A stretch of 64,000 nt of DNA, taken from contig JAEPOO010000001.1 of assembly GCA_017642855.1 (NCBI GenBank), positions 1,025,072 to 1,089,071 of the forward strand, in the 5' to 3' direction. Source of the DNA: Pseudomonadales bacterium (GTDB lineage Bacteria; Pseudomonadota; Gammaproteobacteria; Pseudomonadales; Azotimanducaceae). Below, one piece after another: positions 33,517 to 41,489 of this stretch. The notes under the pieces were generated by a model that saw nothing but the letters and a program-made list of their open reading frames with translations, ran no database searches and had not been told where the DNA came from. The position numbers and the translations under genes were made by a program. How positions within the stretch are numbered: the stretch's first letter is position 1; every line of letters starts with the position of its first letter.

Positions 33517-34004
33517 TGGTGGAGTTGAGTCAAAGAGTCAGGATTCCAGTCAGTACAGAACAAGTTTGGCGGGCGCTGAATGACCCATCGGTTCTTCAAC
33601 AGTGCCTTCCAGGTTGTCAGTTGTTTAAGTCGACTGGGGACAATGAATTCGAAGTGGCGGTTCAAGCCAAAGTCGGGCCGGTCAAGGCGACCTTTGAGGG
33701 CGCCGTCGAACTCTCCGACGTGTATCCACCAGTTTCATACAAAATCAGCGGCTCTGGTAAAGGCGGTGTCGCCGGTTTTGCCAAAGGCGCGGCCGATGTC
33801 TCCTTGGAAGCCACGGAGGACGGAGGCGGAACGCTGATGTCTTATAAGGTGTCTGCTTCCGTTGGTGGAAAACTCGCCCAGGTAGGATCGCGACTGGTGA
33901 CGGGTGCGGCTCGCAAAATGGCGGACGACTTTTTCTCCAACTTCGTTCGATTGTTGTCCGGTGATGGGAATATGCAGGTAGACATCGAAACTCTGGAAAC
34001 CTGA
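33516..34004 (+). CDS. coxG: CoxG-like protein (CO dehydrogenase subunit G family)
   Basis: The 162-residue product begins with GTG 33516 (or GTG 33519), overlapping the preceding stop. The sequence RVRIPVSTEQVWRALNDPSVLQQCLPGCQ and VGPVKATFEGAVELSDVYPP, KGGVAGFAKGAADVSLE is typical of the SRPBCC-fold CoxG family, which tethers or assists molybdenum hydroxylases of the CO dehydrogenase type at the membrane. Position directly in front of coxS-coxL-coxM supports this. Confidence 0.88.
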   Translation: MVELSQRVRIPVSTEQVWRALNDPSVLQQCLPGCQLFKSTGDNEFEVAVQAKVGPVKATFEGAVELSDVYPPVSYKISGSGKGGVAGFAKGAADVSLEATEDGGGTLMSYKVSASVGGKLAQVGSRLVTGAARKMADDFFSNFVRLLSGDGNMQVDIETLET

Positions 34005-34030
34005 GTTTCAAATAATAAGAAGGAAATCAC

Positions 34031-34501
34031 ATGTCGATATCAGTATCCATGAACGTTAACGGGAAAGCGGTGACGCAGGCGTGCCCCGCCAATACCACTC
34101 TGGTTGATCTGCTCAGAGAGAAACTTCAGCTGACGGGCACCCATGTCGGTTGCGATACCTCTCAGTGTGGTGCCTGTACCGTGCACATGAATGGCAGGGC
34201 TATCAAAGCGTGCACTATCCTGGCTGCCCAATGTGAGGGTGCAGAGATCACCACCATTGAAGGGTTAGGTGATGCTGACAATTTGCATCCCATGCAGGAA
34301 GCCTTCAGGGAATGTCACGGTCTTCAGTGCGGTTTTTGTACGCCTGGGATGATCATGTCTGCGGTTGATCTGGTGAATCGCGAGGCCAGCCTCGATGAGA
34401 CCATCATCCGTGAAGGCCTCGAAGGCAATATCTGCCGCTGTACCGGGTATCACAATATTGTGCGAGCAGTAGAAACTGCAGCGCGGAAGATGAGGAACTG
34501 A
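34031..34501 (+). CDS. coxS: CO dehydrogenase-like small subunit, two [2Fe-2S] clusters
   Basis: The 156-residue product has the plant-ferredoxin cluster ligands Cys41, Cys46, Cys49 and Cys61 ([11 protein letters not shown]) and the second cluster in the helical domain with Cys100, Cys103, Cys135 and Cys137 ([14 protein letters not shown]). AAGGAA precedes the ATG. It carries electrons from the molybdenum site in the large subunit to FAD in the medium subunit. Confidence 0.95.
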   Translation: MSISVSMNVNGKAVTQACPANTTLVDLLREKLQLTGTHVGCDTSQCGACTVHMNGRAIKACTILAAQCEGAEITTIEGLGDADNLHPMQEAFRECHGLQCGFCTPGMIMSAVDLVNREASLDETIIREGLEGNICRCTGYHNIVRAVETAARKMRN

Positions 34502-34503
34502 TC

Positions 34504-36864
34504 ATGGCGGAGCAAAGTATCGGCAAGTCGGTTCTCCGCAAAGAGGACATGAGATTTATCACCGGCAAAGGGCAGTACACCGATGATGTAAACCTGCGCG
34601 GTCAGACCTACGGTTACTTTGTTCGGTCCCCTTATGCACATGCTGATGTCGGGGAAATCGATGTGTCTGCCGCTGCGGGAATGCCGGGAGTCGTTGCGAT
34701 TCTTACTGGCAAGCAGGTCGCAGAAGATGAGATTGGTGGGTTGCCCTGTGGTTGGATGATTCATTCCAAAGATGGATCAGAAATGAAGCAACCGCTTCAC
34801 CCGGTGATGGCCGGTTCAAAAGTAAACTACGTCGGTGAGCCCGTAGCCCTGGTGGTCGCCGAGAGTTTTGTCGAGGCCAAGAATGCCGCTGAGATGGTGT
34901 CTGTCGACTACAGTGAGCGCGATGCGGTTGTGTCCGTGACCGACGCGCAGTCGGCACCGGTGATTCACGAGGATGCGCCAGCGAATACTTGTTATGAGTG
35001 GGAGCTTGGTGAGAAAGCGTCCACTGAAGAGGCGATTGCCTCAGCGGCCCACGTCACCACCTATGAACTGACCAACAATCGGCTGATTCCTAACGCCATG
35101 GAACCTCGGGCCGCCATCGCAGATTTTAATCCCGCGACGGAAGACCTGACCCTTTATACCACCAGTCAGAACCCACACCTGGTCCGACTGATTCTGACGG
35201 CCTTCATCCAACTTGCCCCGGAACATAAGCTCCGCGTTATTGCGCCTGATGTTGGTGGCGGATTCGGCTCCAAGATTTTTGTTTACTCTGAAGAAACGGC
35301 TCTTGCCTGGGCTTCGATGAAACTCGGACTACCGATCAAGTGGACAGCGGAACGGTCTGAATCATTTCTTGCAGATGCGCATGGCCGGGATCATGTGACA
35401 ACAGCGCAGCTTGGTCTCGATGCAGAAGGTCGGTTTGTTGGCCTCAAGGTTAAGACGACGGCGAATATGGGCGCTTATCTCTCGACGTTTGCCTCATCGG
35501 TTCCCACGTATCTTTATGGCACCCTGTTAGCCGGTCAGTACAAGACACCTAACATCTACGTTGAGGTAGATTCCGTATTCACCAACACGGCGCCGGTCGA
35601 TGCATATCGAGGAGCAGGACGTCCGGAAGCGACCTTCCTCCTGGAGAGAATCGTTGAGCTGGCTGCGAGGGAAACCGGTAGAGATCCAGCGGAACTCCGT
35701 CGAATTAACATGATTCAACCAGATGAGTTTCCTTATCAAACACCGGTAGCGCTTGAGTACGACATTGGTGACTACGAAGCGAGCCTGAACCGGGCGCTGA
35801 AGATGGCGGACTATGACACCTTTGCCGATCGAAGAGCTGCATCGGAAGCGAAAGGAAAACTCCGCGGCATAGGATTCAGCTGCTACATCGAGGCGTGCGG
35901 CCTTGCACCATCAAAAGTCGCGGGTGAGTTGGGCGCTGGCGTTGGTCTGTGGGAGTCTGGTGAAGTTCGAGTTAACCCCACCGGTTCTGTCACGGTGCTG
36001 ACGGGCACACACAGTCATGGTCAGGGACATGAAACAACATTCGCTCAGCTTGTTGCCAGCCGCTTTGGTATTTCCGTTGACGATGTTGAGGTGGTTCATG
36101 GTGATACCGGAAAACTGGACTTCGGCCTTGGAACTTACGGCTCGCGTTCTCTGGCGGTTGGTGGATCTGCGTTAGCAAAAGCAGCGGACAAGGTCGTTGA
36201 GAAAGGCCGCCTGATCGCTGCGCATCTGCTCGACGAGGACGCTGAGAAGATTGATTTCGAAGACGGGGAATATCGGGTTAAAGACAGTAACCAGGCGAAA
36301 ACCTTCCAGGAAATTGCGTTTGCAGCCTACGTGCCTCATGACTACCCGTTGGAAGACCTGGAACCTGGACTCGCAGAGAAAGCCTTTTACGATCCAGGAA
36401 ATTTCACCTATCCCGCCGGCACGCATATCTGCGAAGTCGAAATTGATCCAGACACAGGTGTTGTGGAAATCGATCGATTTACCGCGGTAGATGACTTTGG
36501 AACCATCATTAACCCGATGATCGTTGAAGGGCAGGTGCACGGTGGCATTGCTCAGGGTATCGGTCAGGCTTTATTGGAAGGCTGTGTTTACGACGATATG
36601 GGTCAGCTGCAGACAGGCTCTTACATGGACTACTGTATGCCGCGTGCTGATGATCTGCCGAGCTTTGCAGTTGGCATGACCTCGACGCCCTGTACTCATA
36701 ACCCCGTAGGCGCAAAAGGTTGCGGCGAGGCAGGAGCGATAGGCTCGCCGCCTGCGGTGATCAACGCCGTAACGGACGCCGTCGGTGTGCCTGATATCAC
36801 CATGCCTGCAACCCCTGAAAAAGTCTGGCGCGCTATAGCAACAGCCGACAAAAATGCGGCATAA
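34504..36864 (+). CDS. coxL: CO dehydrogenase-like molybdenum large subunit, form II
   Basis: The 786-residue product belongs to the xanthine oxidase family. The active-site loop reads AYRGAGR (residues 367-373), the form II signature, not the AYXCSFR loop of form I enzymes that fix and oxidise CO efficiently. The base Glu742 ([12 protein letters not shown]) and cofactor stretches [27 protein letters not shown] and [11 protein letters not shown] are present. Form II proteins include true but slow CO oxidisers and enzymes with other carbonyl or heterocyclic substrates, so the substrate is open. It lies 2 bp after coxS. Confidence 0.92.
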   Translation: MAEQSIGKSVLRKEDMRFITGKGQYTDDVNLRGQTYGYFVRSPYAHADVGEIDVSAAAGMPGVVAILTGKQVAEDEIGGLPCGWMIHSKDGSEMKQPLHPVMAGSKVNYVGEPVALVVAESFVEAKNAAEMVSVDYSERDAVVSVTDAQSAPVIHEDAPANTCYEWELGEKASTEEAIASAAHVTTYELTNNRLIPNAMEPRAAIADFNPATEDLTLYTTSQNPHLVRLILTAFIQLAPEHKLRVIAPDVGGGFGSKIFVYSEETALAWASMKLGLPIKWTAERSESFLADAHGRDHVTTAQLGLDAEGRFVGLKVKTTANMGAYLSTFASSVPTYLYGTLLAGQYKTPNIYVEVDSVFTNTAPVDAYRGAGRPEATFLLERIVELAARETGRDPAELRRINMIQPDEFPYQTPVALEYDIGDYEASLNRALKMADYDTFADRRAASEAKGKLRGIGFSCYIEACGLAPSKVAGELGAGVGLWESGEVRVNPTGSVTVLTGTHSHGQGHETTFAQLVASRFGISVDDVEVVHGDTGKLDFGLGTYGSRSLAVGGSALAKAADKVVEKGRLIAAHLLDEDAEKIDFEDGEYRVKDSNQAKTFQEIAFAAYVPHDYPLEDLEPGLAEKAFYDPGNFTYPAGTHICEVEIDPDTGVVEIDRFTAVDDFGTIINPMIVEGQVHGGIAQGIGQALLEGCVYDDMGQLQTGSYMDYCMPRADDLPSFAVGMTSTPCTHNPVGAKGCGEAGAIGSPPAVINAVTDAVGVPDITMPATPEKVWRAIATADKNAA

Positions 36865-36880
36865 GAGGAGAAGGTAAATT

Positions 36881-37672
36881 ATGTACGACTTTAACTATCA
36901 CAAGCCTTCGTCCATCGATGAAGCCATCCAACTGTTCACTGACCTTGAAGATGCGGTTTACCTGGCTGGCGGGCACACGCTTTTGCCTTCCCTGAAACTT
37001 CGTCTAGCCGCACCGACAGATGTGATCGATTTGGCCGGTATTCCCGGCCTGAATGGCATCGACTATTCTGGAGACGATCTGAAGGTCGGTGCACTAACGC
37101 CCCATGATGACGTGTCAACGTCACCGGTTGTGCAATCTGTGATTCCAGCACTTGCTTCGCTGGCAGGTGGTATTGGGGATGCACAGGTGAGAAATCGAGG
37201 CACCATAGGTGGTTCAGTAGCAAACAGTGATCCAGCGGCTGATTATCCTGCAGCGGTGCTTGGGCTTGGTGCTCAATTGGTGACTAACCAGAGGACGCTG
37301 AATGCGGATGAGTTCTTTACGGGTATGTTTGAGACCGCACTCGAAGAGGGTGAGTTGCTGAAGGAAATTCGGTTTCCAAAACCTGAAGCGGCCGCTTACG
37401 TAAAGTATCCAAACCCTGCGTCACGGTACGCAACCGTGGGTGTGTTCATGACAAAAACGTCTGAGGGTGTTCGCGTCGCGATTACCGGGGCTGCGCCATC
37501 AGTTTTCCGGGCGACGGATATGGAAGCCGCTTTGAATGCAGACTTTTCTGAGGCGGCTCTCGATGGCATCAGCCTGGATGCAGACATGATGAACGAAGAT
37601 CTCCACGCATCAGCGGAATACCGAGCACATCTCTGCGTGGTGATGGCGAAAAGAGCCATCAGCCAGATATAG
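36881..37672 (+). CDS. coxM: CO dehydrogenase-like medium subunit, FAD-binding
   Basis: The 263-residue product has the two FAD-binding motifs of CoxM: AGGHTLLPSLKLRL (residues about 30-43) and IGDAQVRNRGTIGGSVANSDPAADYPA (about 99-125). GAGGAGAAGG-like purines precede the ATG. No coxD, coxE or coxF accessory genes follow, unlike full form I operons. The last codons (AISQI-stop) lie in the first copy of a 19-bp repeat that continues past the stop. Confidence 0.93.
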   Translation: MYDFNYHKPSSIDEAIQLFTDLEDAVYLAGGHTLLPSLKLRLAAPTDVIDLAGIPGLNGIDYSGDDLKVGALTPHDDVSTSPVVQSVIPALASLAGGIGDAQVRNRGTIGGSVANSDPAADYPAAVLGLGAQLVTNQRTLNADEFFTGMFETALEEGELLKEIRFPKPEAAAYVKYPNPASRYATVGVFMTKTSEGVRVAITGAAPSVFRATDMEAALNADFSEAALDGISLDADMMNEDLHASAEYRAHLCVVMAKRAISQI

Positions 37673-37728
37673 AGCCATCAGCCAGATATAGAGCCATCAG
37701 CCAGATATAGAGCCGTCAGCCAGATGTA
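37653..37728. repeat. 19-bp tandem repeat, four copies, at the coxM 3' end
   Basis: Three identical copies of GAGCCATCAGCCAGATATA (37653-37671, 37672-37690, 37691-37709) are followed by a fourth with two changes (GAGCCGTCAGCCAGATGTA, 37710-37728). The first copy encodes the coxM C-terminus and stop, so the array looks like tandem duplication of the gene end, filling almost the whole gap to the convergent DsbA-like gene. Confidence 0.95.
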
Positions 37729-37736
37729 GCAGTTTC

Positions 37737-38366
37737 TCAGCCTTCCTGATCCTGCATCTTTCTCAGGTTGTTGTAGAAGCGTTCGAGCACCTCGTAAGGC
37801 TGGCTTCCGTAGACAAACAGATCGCGTGCCACAAACGTAGGCACGCCGGTCACGCCATTTTCCCAGGCACGATTCCAGTCCTCGGTGACCTTGGCGCTGA
37901 ATGATCTTGATTCAATCACCTCTCGCGCCGTTTGTTTGTCCAGCCCCACGGATCCCGCAATATCAATCAATGTGTCACGATCGCTGATGGTTCGATCATC
38001 CACGAAGTAAGCCTGGAACATGGCGTAGTGGAAGTCGTCGCCTTCCATCTGGGTGTCCGCCCAGGCGCCCAACTCCTGCGCGATCCGACTGTTGTCCAGT
38101 CTGGTCCGCTTGTTGTAGGTCAGTCCCGCTTCCTTCATCAACGCCCGCAGATGATCGCCATAAGCCTTGGCACTTTCTTTGTCTCTATTCTTGTAAAGCT
38201 CTTTCATGAGGATGCCTTCTGGCGGTGTCTCTGGATGTAACGGGAAGTGCAGCCATCGGATGGTGACGTCTTTTTCACTTTTTAATTGATCAACACTCAC
38301 GGTGCTGAGGTAACACCAGGGTCAGATGTAGTCGGAAAATATCTCGATTAGAACAGATTGGCTCAT
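37737..38366 (-). CDS. Selenocysteine-containing DsbA/FrnE-like oxidoreductase (U-P-W-C)
   Basis: ATG 38366 has GGAGAA upstream. The frame runs 209 codons with one TGA at 38324-38322 (codon 15), exactly at the first cysteine of the FrnE/DsbA active site: EIFSDYI-U-PWCYLS, where family members have C-P-W-C. The rest is the usual fold: an inserted helical domain (residues about 40-160) and the cis-proline loop GVTGVPTFVA. No signal peptide, so a cytoplasmic thiol/selenol oxidoreductase, as for FrnE. Ordinary calling would start near 38300 and lose the catalytic motif. A short hairpin follows the TGA. The alternative, a nonsense mutation, is unlikely given the exact position and intact remainder. 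Confidence 0.88.
38294..38311 (-). promoter_or_regulatory. Putative bacterial SECIS hairpin of the DsbA-like gene
   Basis: On the minus strand CUCA pairs with UGAG around a GCACCG loop that starts 16 nt after the UGA; A-U and U-G pairs extend the stem below a bulged C. The first loop base is G, as expected for bacterial SECIS elements. A competing GGUG/CACC pairing exists, so the structure is less certain than in the peroxidase gene. Confidence 0.5.
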
Positions 38367-38488
38367 TGCAGGTTCTCCGTGATTGTTGGCATGTGTTGAC
38401 CAGTCACTGGCCCTTGATGACCTGTTAACGAAAAATGTTCTCGCATCATAAACACCCACGAAAATTGTTACCACATTAAGGAGTCATA

Positions 38489-38683
38489 ATGAGTTTAGCG
38501 ATTAGAAGACCTGAGAATCTTGAGTACACGCATGTCAGAGTATTCAAGGAAACTCATCAGCGTTTACTGGACATTGCCCAGGCGGAGAAAACGTCTTTGC
38601 CGAGAGTGATAGAAGCGCTGGTCGTGTACTACCTGGAGTCACAAGAAGCTCAACAGGAGATGTCGGAAAGACGGGTAGGCTGA
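38489..38683 (+). CDS. Small ribbon-helix-helix-like protein
   Basis: AAGGAG stands 7 bases before the ATG. The 64-residue product starts with RRPENLEYTHVRVFKETHQRLLDIAQAEKTSLPRVIEALVVYYLES, a strand followed by two helices as in MetJ/Arc-type (CopG) DNA-binding proteins or their degenerate relatives. It ends 1 bp before the SNase-like gene, so both are co-translated. A DNA-binding role is inferred from fold pattern only. Confidence 0.6.
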   Translation: MSLAIRRPENLEYTHVRVFKETHQRLLDIAQAEKTSLPRVIEALVVYYLESQEAQQEMSERRVG

Positions 38684-38684
38684 T

Positions 38685-39197
38685 ATGTTGTTGAGTGTTT
38701 CGGCGATATACGGACTCTGCCTTCTGGTGATCGGTTACCGATCACTCCATGCGCCGGGTAACCGGTTGCAGGTCGGTAGCCGGATCAAAGGTAAAGTGGT
38801 TGACGTGATGAACGGCAATACTTTCGTTGTGCAGCGACACGGGCGATACATCCTGGTCCGGGTATCCGGCCTGAGAGAGCCTGACAGTGACTCGCCCTGG
38901 AAGGTGGTTGCTTCCTGGGCGCTGGTCGCAAAACTTCAGGGACGAAGTGTTCGTGTGTTGGTTGAGGACGTTCATGAAACCGGTTGTATTGTCGGTAATG
39001 TGAAGCTGGGTAAGCGGGACATTTGCCGTGAAATGATTCGCGAGGGTCATGGCAGGGCAATGACGTCATCACCCATCGTCTTTAGTTTACTGATGATTGA
39101 GCGCGAAGCCAGAAAAGCGCGGGTTGGTCTCTGGGAGAGCAGCAGACCTAGAGCGAGCGTTTTGGATCGAAAATCTCAGGATTGTAGGGGTAAATGA
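38685..39197 (+). CDS. Membrane-anchored SNase-like (OB-fold) protein, probably inactive
   Basis: The 170-residue product has an N-terminal hydrophobic segment (LLSVSAIYGLCLLVIGY) and then a staphylococcal-nuclease-like domain: IKGKVVDVMNGNTFVV corresponds to the GxVxxVxDGDTxxV strand pair, ILVRVSGLREPDSDSP to the VRLxGIDxPE strand, and EREARKARVGLWES to the closing helix. The DGDT aspartate is Asn (NGNT) and the second catalytic Arg cannot be found (TGCIVGNV), so nuclease activity is doubtful. The 3' end overlaps the convergent membrane-protein gene by 50 bases. Confidence 0.6.
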   Translation: MLLSVSAIYGLCLLVIGYRSLHAPGNRLQVGSRIKGKVVDVMNGNTFVVQRHGRYILVRVSGLREPDSDSPWKVVASWALVAKLQGRSVRVLVEDVHETGCIVGNVKLGKRDICREMIREGHGRAMTSSPIVFSLLMIEREARKARVGLWESSRPRASVLDRKSQDCRGK

Positions 39198-40431
39198 CAT
39201 TGAGCGCGAACACGATAGAGCCTGCAAACTCTGTCATTTCGCCGCGTTTACCAGAGTCGATCAGCAGTTCCACCGTTGCGACAACAAACAGGTACCCAAT
39301 GATGTGATAGTTGCGTGGCATCGGCGCTGCAATATGATTGAAGAAGTGTCTGACCCGAGCGTTTCTTCGGTAAAGAGGCGTAGCGATAAATGCATAAATC
39401 GACAACGCAATCGCCAGGCCTGTACCGAATATCAGCTTGTTGATTTTTACCCGCTCTCCGTCAATTTCCACGACAAGGTTGTGGAGACCCAATTCACCCT
39501 GTGCATTTCGATCTTTAAGGTAGTCAGGTGTTTCGATCCCAAAGATGCGCTGTCCCCAGGAAATTTCTTCCCCGGCACCAAACAGACACAGGAGCGTCAA
39601 CAGTGCAGTCACCGTCAAGAAAAGCCCCGACCTCACCTGGCGTAGACGCCAGAATCTTTTCGCACAGACCATCATCGTGACAAACAGCACAACCACCGTG
39701 CACCATTCGACGAACCCATCTTCAATCGTGAACTCATAGCGGAAAGACGGTTCATTAAATTTTGCGAGATAGATCGAAAAGAACAAAAAAGTGGCGATCG
39801 TCATTGCTGCCATTGTCTCAATCTGTTGTTGGCTCAGAACGAACTTTGGCAGATTATTGCGATGACGAATGACCAGCGTCAGGCAGTAGATGGTCACCAC
39901 GGGATCGATCAGATAATCCCAAAGGTTGTCGGACTCCAGGAACCCGAGGGAGAAGGCAATGAAACAGGATGCGATAAGGCTGGCGGTAACCGATCTGCCG
40001 CACCAGGCGGTGCCCGCGAATACAACAAACAGCACGGGTCCGAGAACCACGGGGTAGAACCCAAAGCGATAGAGATCGAAATAGGTCAGCCCTAAAGCCG
40101 TCGGATAGAGTAGAAGCCCAGTGATCACGATGACCACACATATCTCGAGCAACTGACTTTGGGATATGGCTCTCAGCGGCGTCAGATCTTTCAGCAGTGC
40201 CAGCGAAAAGATGACAAGACCTGTGATCGACAGGTCCCCGGTAAGAACACGTATGTAGTGTGTCAGGTTATATTCTGCGACCGGCGCCAGCAGCGATATG
40301 AACAGCGCCGCCGCGATGATCTGGCGAGCGCGTTGGCTAAGGCCGAAAGTTTGAAAAACAGAGGACACGATATACACGACAACAAGCGCCGCGCCGAGAT
40401 GGGGCAGCGCTTGTGAAAAGGCCGCAGACAC
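39148..40431 (-). CDS. Polytopic membrane protein of unknown function
   Basis: The start is GTG 40431, overlapping the lptG stop by one base with GGAGGG upstream; a start further upstream would lie inside lptG. The 427-residue product has about ten hydrophobic segments. The most conspicuous motif is GAGEEISWGQRIFG in a loop after a membrane segment; its paired glutamates and Arg recall, without matching exactly, the EExxxR motif of CPBP intramembrane proteases. No enzymatic function can be assigned. Coupling to lptG suggests a role at the cell envelope. Confidence 0.65.
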   Translation of the reverse strand: MSAAFSQALPHLGAALVVVYIVSSVFQTFGLSQRARQIIAAALFISLLAPVAEYNLTHYIRVLTGDLSITGLVIFSLALLKDLTPLRAISQSQLLEICVVIVITGLLLYPTALGLTYFDLYRFGFYPVVLGPVLFVVFAGTAWCGRSVTASLIASCFIAFSLGFLESDNLWDYLIDPVVTIYCLTLVIRHRNNLPKFVLSQQQIETMAAMTIATFLFFSIYLAKFNEPSFRYEFTIEDGFVEWCTVVVLFVTMMVCAKRFWRLRQVRSGLFLTVTALLTLLCLFGAGEEISWGQRIFGIETPDYLKDRNAQGELGLHNLVVEIDGERVKINKLIFGTGLAIALSIYAFIATPLYRRNARVRHFFNHIAAPMPRNYHIIGYLFVVATVELLIDSGKRGEMTEFAGSIVFALNVIYPYNPEIFDPKRSL

Positions 40432-41489
40432 TAGTTTGCCCTCCGCAGTAACAGCACACCGGCTGCCAGACAAAGCAAGATTGGAACCAGGGTGGCCAGT
40501 ATCGGTGGAAATCCAAAGACGAGACTGGCGGGCGAGAGCAGGTCCTGAACAAATTTGAACAGGATGCCAATCACCAGACCACTGACAACTCTCATACCCA
40601 TCGTGCTCTCACGAAGCGGACCGAAGATAAAAGAAATGGCGACAAATACGAGGCTGAGAGAAGCAATCGGTTGGAAAGTTTTCGTCCAGAATCCCAGCTC
40701 AAATTTGCCGGTGTTCAGTCCCTCGGAACGCATGTGGTTGATCTTTCTTCTAAGCTCAAGGATAGACATCTTATCGGGTTCAACCAGGATTTCCGTTTTC
40801 AGTAACTCAGGCGTCAGAGTGGTCTCCCACACCATCTCAACAAGACGGCGTTGTTCGTTGCCCGCTTGTAGGTCGGTGATAATGACATTTTCTAGCAACC
40901 AGTTACCTTGATCTTCCCGGTAATGAGCGCGCTCGGCCCAGAGTGTTCGTGACAAAGCCTCTTTTTCAGCAGCGTACTTGTTGATGTTTTGCAGTTCACC
41001 CGCCGGGCTGATGGCATTGAAATGCATGTACTGCTGATTTTCCCGGTACCAGAATCCGCCCTGGGGGGTGATATCTAACTCGGTAGCGTTTTCCCTCAGC
41101 AGTCTGGCCGTTCGTTCAAAGTCCGGCAGTAACAATTCACCGACCAGGAGGCCGGCGACGACCAGGGCAAGGGCAGGTTTCAGGGTGGCCCAGGTGATTT
41201 GCCAGGTAGAAACCCCTGAGCTTCTCATGACAATCAGTTCGCTGTTGCTCGCCAACAAGCCCAGACCGGTGAGACATCCGATCAGCGCGGCGTAGGGCAA
41301 CGTTTCATAAAACATTCTCGGAATGCTGTAGCTCACATACTGTGCGGCGGTGAGCAGTGTATAGTCGTTTTTAACGTCCTCAACCTGATCGAGAAAAGTA
41401 AAAATGACGAACAGCGCGACCAGTCCGAGTGAGGACAGCGCCATGGTGGTGGCAACGGTAGAGGCGAGATAACGATCCAGGTGTTTCAC
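40431..41489 (-). CDS. lptG: LPS export permease LptG
   Basis: GTG 41489 overlaps the upstream stop as GTGA and has GAGGA 8-12 bases before it. The 352-residue product has the LptF/LptG layout: MKHLDRYLASTVATTMAL, three N-terminal membrane segments, a periplasmic beta-jellyroll (about residues 125-250) and three C-terminal membrane segments. LGLLASNSELIVMRSSGVS is the coupling helix that meets the LptB ATPase. The LDRYL start and loop match LptG better than LptF. lptF, normally directly upstream, is not here. Confidence 0.9.
   Translation of the reverse strand: MKHLDRYLASTVATTMALSSLGLVALFVIFTFLDQVEDVKNDYTLLTAAQYVSYSIPRMFYETLPYAALIGCLTGLGLLASNSELIVMRSSGVSTWQITWATLKPALALVVAGLLVGELLLPDFERTARLLRENATELDITPQGGFWYRENQQYMHFNAISPAGELQNINKYAAEKEALSRTLWAERAHYREDQGNWLLENVIITDLQAGNEQRRLVEMVWETTLTPELLKTEILVEPDKMSILELRRKINHMRSEGLNTGKFELGFWTKTFQPIASLSLVFVAISFIFGPLRESTMGMRVVSGLVIGILFKFVQDLLSPASLVFGFPPILATLVPILLCLAAGVLLLRRAN

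Noticed and set aside
39148..39197. 50-bp convergent overlap of the SNase-like and membrane-protein genes taken as a frameshift sign.
   Set aside because: Both frames end cleanly with plausible C-termini; convergent overlaps of this size occur in compact genomes.
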